DNA of 64,000 nucleotides from Phlegmacium glaucopus (taxonomy: Eukaryota > Basidiomycota > Agaricomycetes > Agaricales > Cortinariaceae): contig MU130078.1 of assembly GCA_015039465.1 (NCBI GenBank), positions 59,877 through 123,876 on the forward strand. The letters are read 5' to 3'. Below, one piece after another: positions 10,107 through 21,631 of this stretch. Below the pieces are notes generated by a model that had not been told where the DNA came from, did not search any database, and saw only the letters and a program-made list of their open reading frames with translations. Numbering within the stretch: position 1 is the stretch's first letter; every line of letters starts with the position of its first letter. A program made the position numbers and the translations under genes.

Positions 10107-12430
10107 ATGGGTAGATCCAGTATGAATTTGTTGAACTTGAGTAGTTCCCCATTTCTCACCTATTTTCAGAAGTGAAAAGACCGGAGGTTCCTTTGAAATC
10201 AAGTGATTCAAAATTTGTTTCTACAATCATGGAAAAAATGGCTGACAGTGCCGCCGATGTTTTTTTGTCAGAATTGAAGAAGGATCCTGGTATTCCACGC
10301 CTCCCAGATCTCAAAATGAGAGTGCGCAATAAACAAAAAAAGCCTGCAGTTCGTGTTACATGGACCTTAAACTATGATTCTTTTACTTGATGCATTGGTT
10401 ATATACTTAGGTCCCACTGGGTCGTTTGACAGACCCCGACGCAGTCATGGCGTCTGAGCCTACTCTTTCCACCCTTGCTATGCTTGCATCAGAAGCAGAG
10501 GCTTCTTCATCATCGGCCCAACAATTCGAGAATCCATTATCCTCAAACACATCTGGGCTCTCCATAACAGGCAGAACGAAAGAACAGATGCGGAAATATT
10601 ATCTTCGTTCATTACACAAAGTAGTGGACCAAAGTGACATTGTGCTTCTTGTCCTTGATGCGCGAGACCCAGAGGGATGCAGAAGCAGGCTAGTGGAAGA
10701 GGAAGTTAGAAGACGAGAGTCGGAAGGGAAGAAGTTGGTATTTGTGTTGAATAAGATCGGTAGGTTCAAAACTTCCTCTTTGTTGTTCCCTCTTTTTTAA
10801 AAAAATGAAATTCTACTCGTAAATTATCAGATCTGATACCAAGGTCGAACGCCCAGCTGTGGCTCAGGCATCTACGACACTCAACTCCAACGCTACCTTT
10901 CCTGTCTTCTGCCTCATCACAACACCAACGCACCAACATATCATCTTCAACTGCTCCTTCATTGCTCAAACTACTAAAGGCATACAAACCAAAAGCCGGA
11001 AGTGTCACTGTCGGGGTGGTAGGCTACCCTAATGTAGGAAAGAGCAGTCTGATTAACAGTCTGAAAAGAAGCAAAGTATGTTTCTACCTTTGTAAAATAG
11101 GAACAGCCTTTTCCCTAACGGTTTTAGGTATGTGCCGTAGCAGCCCAGCCAGGCCATACGAAAGACTTGCAATCAGTACAACTTGAGCGTGGAATGCGTA
11201 TCATTGATTCTCCAGGAGTCGTTTTTGACGAGGATGACTATGACGACGGCAAAGGGAGCAAGAAAGGTAGTGTGCTGCTTCGTAATGTCGTGAAGGTGGA
11301 AGACGTCGAAGACCCGATAGCTGTTGGTGAGCACCTACTGGATTTATCCTTTAATTATGCAGTTATCATGATTTATATGTGCAGTGGAGGAAATAATGGT
11401 CAGGACACCGCCAGCGACATTACAGAAGATATATAATCTCCCTGAGTTTGGTTCTATGCTGGAATTTTTGACGATGTTGGCTTTGAGTGGGGGTAAGCTT
11501 TTGAAGGTACAACACGAAACTTGTCCCAAATGTTTTCTTTAACTCATCCATCTATCTCGTTTAGGGTGGAACTCCCGATCTAAATTCATCAGCTCGTCAG
11601 GTTCTTAATGACTGGAACCAACAAAAAATTCCATATTTCTCTGAACCACCCGCCATTCATCCATCGTTGATACCTTCAGTTGGTGAGCTACATTTTTTAT
11701 CTGTAGTAACAAAACATGGACTTCAACCTACACAGTTCATCCAAGCGGAAATGCTAATGCCAATGCTACTCCCATTATTGCACCTGGCGCTGAAAATGTT
11801 GGTCAAGCTCAGATTTTGAGCGAGTATTCAAAACCTTTCCATTTGGAAGGTTTGTTCGGCGATGCGGATGCGGGAGCGTTCGGTGGACGAAAGGATGAAG
11901 ACTCGGTGATGCTTGCAGATGAAGATGGGGATATTTTTTGGGACGCGGTAGAGGGTCCGTTGGCTGAACCAATGGACGAAGATGGGTAAGGGGTGTTTCG
12001 ACTCCCATTCCACCTTTTCATTCCATCTTTCTCATTTCTTCCTCCCAATTTTTTCGCCTCTGCTTTTTTGTATAGGATACAAATGGAGTCAGACGACATC
12101 AAACCAATCACCCCTCGCAAACGGTCGCGGTCTCCATCTGAAGCCCCGACGTCAGCACCAATACCTAACTCTAATGAACCAAGGTTCATACGGCAACCTA
12201 AACGACAACGCAAATCTAAAGACGTTCCGGCTTATGATGCACCTCCTGATGGGCATATTTTGCAGCGTATGGATCGGAGTAATCCGCTGAGCAGAAAGAC
12301 TCTCAAGAGGGAAGCAAAAAAGGCAAGGAAAGCGGGAATGCAAAGAACGAAGGGAGATATGTCGGCGCTTGGTAAGGCTACAGGCATGGATGTGGATGAC
12401 GAGGGGCTACAATTTACCTTCATGGCGTGA
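10107..12430 (+). CDS. NUG1: nucleostemin/Nug1-type nucleolar GTPase
   Basis: Exons: 10107-10119, 10170-10348, 10411-10759, 10831-11075, 11128-11326, 11385-11506, 11565-11682, 11736-11985, 12076-12430 (609 residues, phases close). It has the circularly permuted GTPase order: LDARDPEGCRS, then G4 NKID split by the intron at 10760, then G1 GYPNVGKSSLINSL, PGHTKDLQ, and G3 DSPGVVFDE. These GTPases act in nucleolar maturation and export of the 60S ribosomal subunit. The C-terminal part is acidic, then Lys/Arg-rich (KRSRSP, KRQRKS), suiting nuclear localisation. The first exon is only 13 bases and rests on frame and splice sites. The usual very basic N-terminus of Nug1 is not obvious, although KKDPGIPRLPDLK resembles the family. 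The donor near 10349 could instead lie at 10355. Confidence 0.88.
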
Positions 12431-15277
12431 TGAGGTATGGTTTCTGCCTTTCTTGATGTGCCATTGTGTTTATAATCAGTTCTGGAGGTCCGAGCAGTGG
12501 ATTTTAGGGGGGCCGACTGGCTTGTAGTTGCTTCATTGGATGAATGACTCTACTCCTTGTAAAGGTACATACGACCAGTGTTTTTCCTGGCTTGTTAATC
12601 ATCACAAAATCGTCATGAAATCATCAAGCTACGCAGCATTTGAACATGCCCTTTCAGTTATTGGAGCTCGCAGAGCCCGTTAGCGAGGCCTGTCGCTCAT
12701 CCCTCATGGAACTCATCTTCTTCTAGAACATTTAGACATAAAGCTTTTCTCCAAAGACCGCTCAGGGCAGCAGGTGGCATCTTTCGTTTGTTGATTGCTC
12801 ACGTTTGTGCAGAAGCTTAAGCCGGTACGTCCAACTTCAACAGGACTTGAACTTGCTCTCGTCCCATTCTTTACTAAAACACCTTTCACAGTTATCCCCA
12901 ATGTCACCTTGCTTCCAGACCAATCACGCTATATGCAAATTCATTTGAAATATCTGAAATACTTACTCAGGTGTATTACCAGATTCATGGTGAGTTCAGT
13001 TCTCGGTTGCTCTTCTGATACACAACTTTCATCACTCACATTTTTCTGAAGATGGCTCGTCTACAACCCTGTACCATCTCTGCCGAGCGCATATGTAACC
13101 TCTTCTAATTTTTTTTTGGCGAAATCAGGCCTATATGCGCCGTCAATTGATCCGCCATCTGCAATTGATACATGCATAGCTGCTATGTGAACTTTCTTTC
13201 TTCTTTCAAATCAGTATTATTTTGAATGCTGAGGTTTATACATGTGTCGCGGTGGCAATCCGCCCGACGTCTTCATGGCGTGGTCATAATCTAAGAACAC
13301 AATCAAGGGTGGAAATCAATACAAGACCACTGGACGTAAAAGCAAAACGGTCGCATCCTCCCTCAAGTTGTTCATAAACATTCCACATTGGTGGGTCTTT
13401 TTGTTAATGACGACAGGAGAATATCATTTATTATTTACCAGGTAGATCTCATCAAGGCCCTGTTGAGAGTCTGTATAATCTAGGAGCTGCCCCCTAGAAT
13501 TTTGCCGTATAGTTATGTTGCCTAACAATGCAGAACCAATCCGAAACATGGTCGAGCACTTGGGTGATATGAAGATAGGTGCGCACGATATACCATAACA
13601 TTTCATCGTGAATCGACTGGCTGCCGTCAACGGCTCTCGTAACTCAATGCCATCTTGAACAAAGTAGCAAACGCCCGAAGTCAATATTGGGAATAGTGTG
13701 GCGCTCAAGTCGGATCAAACTTACTCGAATATGCTCGAAGCTCATTCGCGGAACTAGATTCAAATCTCGCCTTGTACCTCACCAGCGATACGAGAGCTTC
13801 AAATACTACCGTATATGATAATTGCTGTGTGTGAAATTGCTCTTAAGCAAGCCCGCCAGCCCTAGGTCGATGAAATCCGTATCATCAGGCACTGATGTTA
13901 GGCAACCAGGACCGAGTGTCCTGAAATTCTCAGTCTCAGCTAGGGTGTGGTCTTCATGCGGTGAAATGGTGCCTTGGCTACGGTATAGCACCCTCGCCTC
14001 GAATTTAATGAGGATTTGGTAGAAGAAGCTACTGGGGGTTCGCCCACATCTGTAGATGCACACTCCAAAAAAATGCGGGATGGTATTTTTTAGGGCGGGT
14101 ATGACAAAGTAGCTGCTGTCGAGATTAAAGCCGCCAATGAGAATACTTACAGTACCGACATCAGTTTGCACACAACTTCATCTCACTAGCTCAACCACAA
14201 CCACAAATTGATAATTCTCAAATGACGGAATGCTCGTATAGTAGATTAGGATATTTGCTGATTTTAGTTGATTTTATACTCATTGTTTAACTTTAGTTCA
14301 CAGCATGACGAAGAGATCAGGTCAATGTTGACCAAAGTGGCACTCGTGAGAAATCTCACTTATTTGCCTGCCTCCTGATGCCAAATTCAACCTTTTTCAC
14401 TACAAAGTGAAATTCCTCTAGCAACTCAAACTATGCCTTCTTTGCTAGTCTTTGCTTCAGGATTTATAGCTTGGGCTCGTTAGGTTTACTCCAATGCATC
14501 TGCAAGGCCCCACAATGGCGATCCAGGAACCGATGGACCCACTGGCAGTTCTCGCCAGGTGCACTACAGTTATCTCCGAGACGAGCCTTTCACAGGAGGG
14601 CTGCCAGGCTCTCGACGCTCCTGAGTGATTGTGGGAAGCCTTGTTCAGCAGATTGGTTGAGAAAATCCACGAGGATCTCTTCTTCCCTTGCCATATTTCT
14701 ATCCGTTGATCCATTGGTTATGCTGAAAATTTCTGCAGTTTTTCGTGCTCCCTTCCCCTAGGCTGGCTGGCTGGTCCTTGTTCGCGTTGACCGCGTCCCG
14801 TATGGGTTGCTGCGTTAGCACGGCTTTGTTTCTGGCGTTTGACGCGTTCAGAAAACGCAATTATACGGCATATTGGACGATCAGGGAAACGGGAGCCCAA
14901 CCTTGGGGTGTGTTGGAATGATGATTCCAAACAGTTTCATTCCTTATTATGGCATTATGCCGAAACGCCGCATGCTTTATGATCTGTGGTATGCGGTCCA
15001 GATTTTTTTCAATAGGTTGTGGTGTCACCGTGTGAGAAGCTGGTAGCAATAATGCACATGGTCGAGATGCGTTTGCACACCTAACTCCCTCATTTTTTCA
15101 GGGATTATTTTCCGTCCAGACACTGCTTGATAGCGCTGGACCGTGACATGCGTAACGGAAGTTACACTGTGGAAAATGAGTCACGCCTATAGTTGGCATG
15201 ACAGCTGCTTCCGCAAATGACTGGCCAGAGTTGCCAGTGCAGACCCGTAGTAGTAGTGCTACGCTCTCTTCACTCCC
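12431..15277. other. gene-poor region with decayed coding remnants
   Basis: No intact gene was recognised. Two open frames on the minus strand (14171-13806 and 13708-13424) lie in sequence, could belong to one decayed gene, and show no family I can name; a segment ILIGGFNLDSSYF is weakly reminiscent of an Hsp70-like fold but not enough to claim it. A transposase relic is listed separately. The last part (15050-15277) presumably holds the promoter of the F-box gene. Confidence 0.45.
14455..14760 (-). pseudogene. pogo/Fot1-like transposase relic (CENP-B type HTH)
   Basis: On the minus strand a frame reads EEEILVDFLNQSAEQGFPQS, then a TGA, then KARLGDNC, WVHRFLDRH and HWSKPNEPK. This matches the CENP-B/Tc5-type helix-turn-helix at the N-terminus of pogo-superfamily transposases: conserved EEE..L..F, GFP, the ARLG turn and the W..RF..RH end. 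The in-frame stop and the absence of any DDE catalytic domain downstream make it a relic. No terminal inverted repeats were found. Confidence 0.6.
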
Positions 15278-17302
15278 ATGGGAGACCTGTATCTTCCAGC
15301 TGTCTCCAATGCGCTTGATACTGCTAAGTGAGCTCATAATATATCATCGGAACCTTCCAGTGACCATAGCCATCATCGACGCATTCACAGGGCTCAGTTC
15401 TCTAACTTAGTACCAAGTACCATCCAACACCACCATTCATCGGACCTACCAACGTCATGCAACATCCGAATTACTGGGCAATTTGATACATCAGACTTCA
15501 AGCCTATTCATACGCAGTCGCTATTTGACTCGCTTCCCAACGAAATTATATCTCTTATCTTCGAGCAGGGCTACTTTGATGGAACACTACGACCAGATAC
15601 TATCTTTCGCTCTTCGATGGTCTGCACATCTCATAGATTTCGCCAAATATCCCTACATACCCCATCTCTATGGAGCATAATCAAAGTTACACCCGGAAAC
15701 ACTCTGACCCAGCTGGCGTACCTAATACCGACCTACCTCGCACGTTCAATGGATTATCCCTTGAGTATCCAGTTGACTTGTTTGAGTCAACAAATGAGAG
15801 ATTTCGTCATGGGGGAGCTCGTTCCTCATAGCAAGCGCTGGAAGTCCTTATCGATTGCGACCACCTGTGACAACATATTCTCTTTCATTCACCACATACC
15901 CGTCCCTCATCTCAAGTACCTCAGCATCTCTTATTTCGCCAACCAGCATAGACTCTCTCTTCCATCTCCTTTCATGGCTGATTTTATCCCCGAACTCTCG
16001 TTTCTATCTCTTCGAAATGTGGACTTTGACAACCTCAATTTTTCGTTAAGAAATGTCAAGACGTTAGACATACGAGGATACGGCAGATGGCCAGGCTACC
16101 CACAGTTGACCACGATGTTAGAAGGTTCTCAATGTCTCGAGAATTTGACTCTTCACGTCAAAGCTGCCTCTGTTCTCCGAGAAATAGAACTCATGCATCA
16201 TGACGGATCTCAAATCATGCTCCCCAACCTTCGCAGCCTTGTGGTGCACACTTCAGAATGGCTGACAGACAGAATTAACCTTCTCATCCGCTTCTTTGCA
16301 TGTCCCAAGCTCCAGACTTTGGTTGTGCTGGAGAGTACGACTTTACAAACCATTATAAGCTATGATGCGGAAGCCGGCCCCCTACAACACTCCTCTTCTT
16401 GCTCACACTCTCCCATCTCTCCCAGATCGTTGGCCGTATGGTCGGCGAGCATCCATCTCTCATGTTTGTCAGTTCCATCCTCGACTCTAACGACGCTGGA
16501 ATTGCACAAAGTGATCTGGCCTGGCTATTTCCTCTTGAAAGAGGCCTTCGCATCACTAAGTCAACTCCGACATTTGTTAATCTTGGGTCTGAATCCTGGA
16601 GATTCCTTCGTCCTCATCATGGATGATCTCGGAGAGCGTCATCTGGCCGAAGTGGAATCAAGTATACCCGTCTCCTCCCTGACGACATTGACCATCGAAT
16701 TTCATCAGACATCGGGGGAGAATGAATATGTAGACAATACAGTTCCTTTCCTCCGCCTATTTTCATTACCTCGACTCGCTTCGCTCAATCTCCGGCATGT
16801 TACTTTTCTTCGTTGGAAGAATATTGTAAACTCTTTCGCCCGTCATACGCCCGAATACCCCGCACTGACCTCGTTGACGCTCAGTGACATGGCATATGTC
16901 ATTCCTACCCCTAAGCCTCGAGACTATCGGAACCCCACCGAGGCTTTCCCTTTCCTTAAACAGCTATCTCTCGATTGTATACATTCTAACCACTTCATTC
17001 AACATCTCCTTCCCCTGGCTTTACCAAATAGGCCATCTGACCCGACGCCCCTACCACCGCCTCCACCGACCCTTCCTTGGCCCCACTTGCGTACCTTATC
17101 GGTGTCCGGAGATGCCACTGTCAGTAAACCTTTGTTAGGTCGCATGATCACCACACGTGAAGAGTTCGGCGTTCCGTTTGACAAGTTATATTTTGATTAT
17201 CATCTTACGACGAACATCGAATTTTGGGATTGGATCATGGAGAAGGTCGACGTGGAGCTTATCACGAATGTCCAGGCTAATTGGTGGTTTCATTCACCAT
17301 AG
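15278..17302 (+). CDS. F-box protein with leucine-rich repeats
   Basis: Proposed exons: 15278-15327 and 15391-17302 (653 residues). The F-box is at about residues 55-105: SLFDSLPNEIISLIFEQGYF, then SMVCTSHRFRQISLHTPSLW. Such proteins are substrate adaptors of SCF ubiquitin ligases, and F-box/LRR families are strongly expanded in Agaricomycetes; the substrate is unknown. The rest contains irregular leucine-rich segments (LTTLTIEF, LASLNLRHV, LTSLTLSDM). The single large exon contains the whole F-box but has no in-frame ATG before it. The proposed first exon (MGDLYLPAVSNALDTAK) uses a GTGAGC donor and a CACAG acceptor and restores the frame; it is an inference. If it is wrong, a first Met inside the F-box (15617) would delete half the domain. 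Confidence 0.75.
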
Positions 17303-19204
17303 GATATATCTGTTAAGTACTGCTTCGATTTAATTCATCTGTATGTTAGAGGGGTTTTTTTTTTTTTGGATGTATCAGCTGGTAACATACCCTATGTATT
17401 TCCGTGCTCAACGTATTCATCTTTAGCTCATCCCAAATCGATTTGATGTAATTTTAGCTTGTTCCTTGAAGCCCGGCTGGCAGTCGGTCAAATTTGACCT
17501 TGGTGGGCTTGGAGGAATCCCAACTAGCCCCAGTATATCCTCTCCGAAATCCAAGATACCACTTCTCGTAATCCTTATCTGTTTCTAGAACTACTTCAAC
17601 TCCTAACCAAGTATAACAACGCATAGGCTACATGGATCTTGCATTTTGTGAATATATATATATATATATTACAATACAGTGGTATAGGTCCCCCTCAAGA
17701 GTCATAACAAGTGGCACTGTGGCAGCTGCATCAAGTCAAAAAACACCACAGACATATTAATACATATTATATTCCACCGAGATGCCAATTGGCGGTTATT
17801 ACTACCGTTATGCCAATAATGATCGACGGTGTTCTGTACATAGTAAATCCAGCAGATTGAATTCAATTGACAACAAAAGTTGTCAAAAGCGATGTTTATC
17901 GGATAAAGTCCGGGATACTGACTTGAGTCCTTGACAGTCCTTCTAATGAGATCCGATTGGAGCTTGGAGCAACTCCGAGCAGGGAGGGCAACGAATCCTG
18001 TGGACCAGGTGACCCCATAGGGTTTCAAAAAGTTGAACGTGGATCTTGGTTATTGGCTTGTCCAACTTTTGAAGTTTTAAAGCTTCAAAGTTGCACCAAA
18101 GTTGCACATTATATTGTTGTTAATTGTGCAAGATAATCGGAGGGGTCTGGGCCCGGCTATGGCTATTGCGAAGGTTACTAAACTAAAAACCACAGTGGCG
18201 TTCGACATGTATGCATGCAAGCTGTCACTGGCATTCAAACATATATGCATATTTCGAGTGCCAGATGGACAAGCCATGCCATGGCCTGAATTAACTGAAT
18301 TAAAACAAATTGTAAAAAAAATAATTATAATAGCGTACGGGATTGACTGACCTACATGTGTAATACTCGATGGCGGCGGGGCCGAGAGCATGTGGAGGAA
18401 ATAATATGAGAACTAGATTATTGAACGCTCTCTGGCACAAAGGTGCCGAAAACACGTTTTTGAACTTTAAGCTTAAAGGACAGCAACCTTGTACCCAGAG
18501 TAATAATCCCTGCAACTAGTGGCCAGTTCGATGATTCTTTATAAATAATAATAATAATAAAGAGAAAAGATGAGAGGAAACAAATCATCGATAACCCGCC
18601 GAGGCATTAGACAAGTTTGTGCCGGAGCAATACAGATATAGGCGGTCAACGAGGACCAGGGAAAACCCATATATTAACGTGTATAGGGAAGGGGAGGGAG
18701 GAGGGTCCATAATAATTAGAACAGTATGAAGAATATGCTTCCCGAAAAGCTAGACATAACGGCTTGGGAAGGGCCATTAACTACTATAGACAAGGTGATA
18801 GAAGGGCAACGTGAAGAGTGGATACAAGTCTTGGGGGAGGGGTTGGAATGAAGGAATAGGCAAAGGCTGACGATAGGCATAGTAAACTTCTTGATTCTGG
18901 GGGGTAGGAATGATAGGCAAAAGGCAGAATGAGAGACAGCGATAGAAACAGACGTCGTGTATAGGAAGAGAATGGTACAAGGGAGTCAAAGCAGGCTAGC
19001 TATGTTACAGAGAAAGGAAAAAGCTCAGAGCAAGGCATGGCATGGATGGATGGGATATACAAGAAAACAGGTCAAGCACAAACCAGACGAGACGAGAAAT
19101 GACAACAATATGACTGGAAGCAACAGATTTTAACATGACAGGGGGCAGAGCGGATGCAGGCAGGTAGTTAGCAGAGCAGGGCAAGAGCTAAGGTTGAACT
19201 AAAC
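17303..19204. other. gene-free convergent spacer
   Basis: This spacer lies between the 3' ends of the F-box gene and the WOPR gene. It contains a T run (about 17357), an (AT)n run near 17650-17670, and an AAT repeat near 18545. It is otherwise unremarkable, and no coding or RNA gene was recognised. Confidence 0.5.
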
Positions 19205-20686
19205 TCAGGTGGTCTCTCCTCTTTCTCCTGGTTCTCCGGGAATTTCACGACTTCCTCCTTGTTTAGGCTGGACAGCAGGAGCCGACGACGCTGGTGGAGG
19301 ATGCGCGACTGGCAAGGGCTGTGGGGGATACCCAGAATACGCCGGCCACTGATGATAAGGGGGATACCCAGGTGGGGGTGGCGGGGGTGGTGCAGGATAG
19401 TACGGATAGTACCCGTGGGGGCCTGCTTGCGATGGATCACTGCCATGTTGGGTTGTATTGTACCCCGGATAGCCATACTGTACAACTGGTTGCTGCGACT
19501 GTGGATGAGAAGCAGCTGCTTGATGAGATGGCGGGGGACCTGGATGGTACATATGTGGTGGATAACCCGATACGGGGAAGTATGCAGGTACACCGTAGGG
19601 AGGAGGGTAAGGTCCGGGAGGAGGAGGACCCATGGTGAGGGGAGGATGTGTGTCTGTCGGATATCCAGGCGCCGGGGTTGCTTGAGGCATTGTCGAGCTT
19701 GTGCTGACCTGTGGGGAGATTGGTTCAGCAGGAGGCGGAGTGTCATCGTCTGGGTGAGATGACTTTATGTTCTTTCCTGCACGTTTGACTTGAGGGGAAC
19801 CGTAAGGTTCATATCGCCTTGCACGTTTATTGGATGAACCCTCCGTGACGCGACCTTCGGTGAGAAGGGGCATTCCTGAGGACAACGGAGCTGGGAGAGC
19901 AGAAGTAGGGCTTTCCAAGTCGTCGCCTTCTCCACAGTAGCGTAGAACACCATCGGCACCGATTTCAACTTTGGGTGGGTTGCGGAAATGGGTTTTATCA
20001 AGATACTCTGGGCTGATATCGAGAGAAGCCAACTCGGGCAGAGAAGAAGGGGAGCGAAGACGACCATTTTCAACATCTTCTATCTTGTAGTATGAAATGA
20101 GATGCTGGGCAACTTCTCCGATAGTCAAAGAAAAAGTCTAGTCTCCTTGTCAGCGATCTTTCATCCTGGTGGGAAGCGAGTTCACCTTTTTCATCAGCCC
20201 ATCAGGTTTGAACTTGTAGCTATTGGTCAAGCTTCCCACTAAAGTCCTCTCTTTGTATTTGTCGACTCCGATGGCCCCGTTATCGGTCTTTGGACGACTG
20301 AGTGATTGTCCCTCAACTCTGGTGTCGATGCTAATGGCCTGATCGTTCATCTCAGGATCCGGTCGAGCACTACGATGGCCAGCTCCACGTTTATCGGTTT
20401 CTCGATAGAGCAAGAAATTACCCAAGATTCGACTGGGACTCCAAAAGAAGCCATCTGTCCAGCGCTTAATGCCACTCTCGACTTCGTCAAAGACAAAAAC
20501 CGACCCCGAAGTGATCATTTTTCTCTCTGAATCAACGAGACGACGAGTAACGCGAGGGATAAGACCCCTGCGTGCAGCTTCAAGAATAAGCAAGGCATCG
20601 CGAGTTGTTTCTATCCAACCTGACCAAGGTGGCTCTGACCAGGTGGCTGGAGGCTGCTGGTTGTTGACCTGATGACCCACGGACAT
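19205..20686 (-). CDS. WOPR-family transcription factor (Gti1/Pac2, Wor1/Ryp1 type)
   Basis: Two exons: 20686-20186 and 20137-19205 (477 residues, phases close). The N-terminal WOPRa box is clear: GWIETTRDALLILEAARRG, then GSVFVFDEVESGIKRWTDG and FFWSPSRILGNFLLYRE. WOPRb follows with SLTNSYKFKPDGLMKKTFSL and HLISYYKIEDVENG. These DNA-binding regulators control morphological and nutritional switches in fungi (Wor1 in Candida, Ryp1 in Histoplasma, Gti1 in fission yeast), so a developmental role is plausible but inferred. The C-terminal half is low-complexity Pro/Gly/Tyr/Gln-rich (PPYGVPAYFPVSGYPP), typical of an activation or condensate-forming domain. A basic KRARRYEP segment near residue 295 could serve as nuclear localisation signal. 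The upstream region is long (about 950 bp to the next gene), as for many regulatory genes. Confidence 0.92.
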
Positions 20687-21631
20687 TTAAGGGGCCTGTA
20701 TGATGTGACATTGTAAAGGACATCGAAAGAACGTTGATAAGAAGAGATGTTTGCAAGACAAATTATTAGAGTTTTTGATGAAGATTTTAAAGTTGACTTA
20801 CCGCAGTGAGTTTTTGCGGAGGAGAAATTTGTGAGAGCGCTGACTCCGGTTTGATTTGGACCCCCGACTGCACTTGTTTGGCCTGCCGCTTTTACAGTTG
20901 CCTTTCGGCTTAGAGAGGTTAGCTCAAATATACGCTCATCTTTTCTTCACCCTTTTCATCCTCTGCGGTCAATCCTTCATATTAACAGTTCACTATCAAC
21001 CGAAAAGAAAAACTAAAGTGGAATCCCAAGGTTCCAGGGTCTTACTCAGGAACATCCCAACTATAAAGTCCTCTCCAAATTTGGAACGTGGAAGACCCTG
21101 CACGTTCCCGAAAAAGCTCCTAAATCCGTCGCCGGGGGAAGATTCATATCAGGCTCAACTAATATCAACTTCCCATAAATGCACATGGGCTGATGCGCAA
21201 CAATCATGCTCATGGGAAGAGAACGCAAATTCGCGATCTGATAACTGTCAGGAGATCTCACTGACAAAAAAATTGGACAGGCGTGTCACCAGAGTCTCTA
21301 TTGTTGCAGTTTGTAAGTATACTTGTCCGATACTCTATGTGTGCGGCAATTTAACTGTTCACGTCTATAGATTGAGTTTCAGTCGGACGTAATCGCGGAG
21401 GTTCCTGGCAAGAAATAGAGTGCGACTTTTCTCTAGAGGTACTACATTTACGCTCAGCGAAAATACCCCATCCCGTACAAATCCCGTTAAAGAAGGGCCC
21501 GTCAGGAACTGACCTTTGATCCAGACACTTTGTTGTTTTGATCCAGACACTTGCTTGTCCCGAATCCTCCCTGATTCGTATAAAAACAGTCGACGCGTCC
21601 AGAATGAATCCCATCTCGTTCCCTCTCAAGG
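20687..21631. promoter_or_regulatory. shared upstream region of the WOPR and copper radical oxidase genes
   Basis: This is a divergent intergenic region of 945 bp. It should hold both promoters; a TATAAAA-like word lies at about 21579, some 50 bases before the oxidase ATG. The pyrimidine-rich stretch near 20880-20960 looks like 5'-leader sequence. No specific operator was recognised. Confidence 0.45.

Noticed and set aside
13424..14171. Hsp70-like pseudogene
   Set aside because: Only a short GGF-type segment is reminiscent of the family; no nucleotide-binding motif is present.
19259..19762. 167-codon plus-strand frame opposite the WOPR gene
   Set aside because: Antisense shadow of the Pro/Tyr-rich C-terminus.
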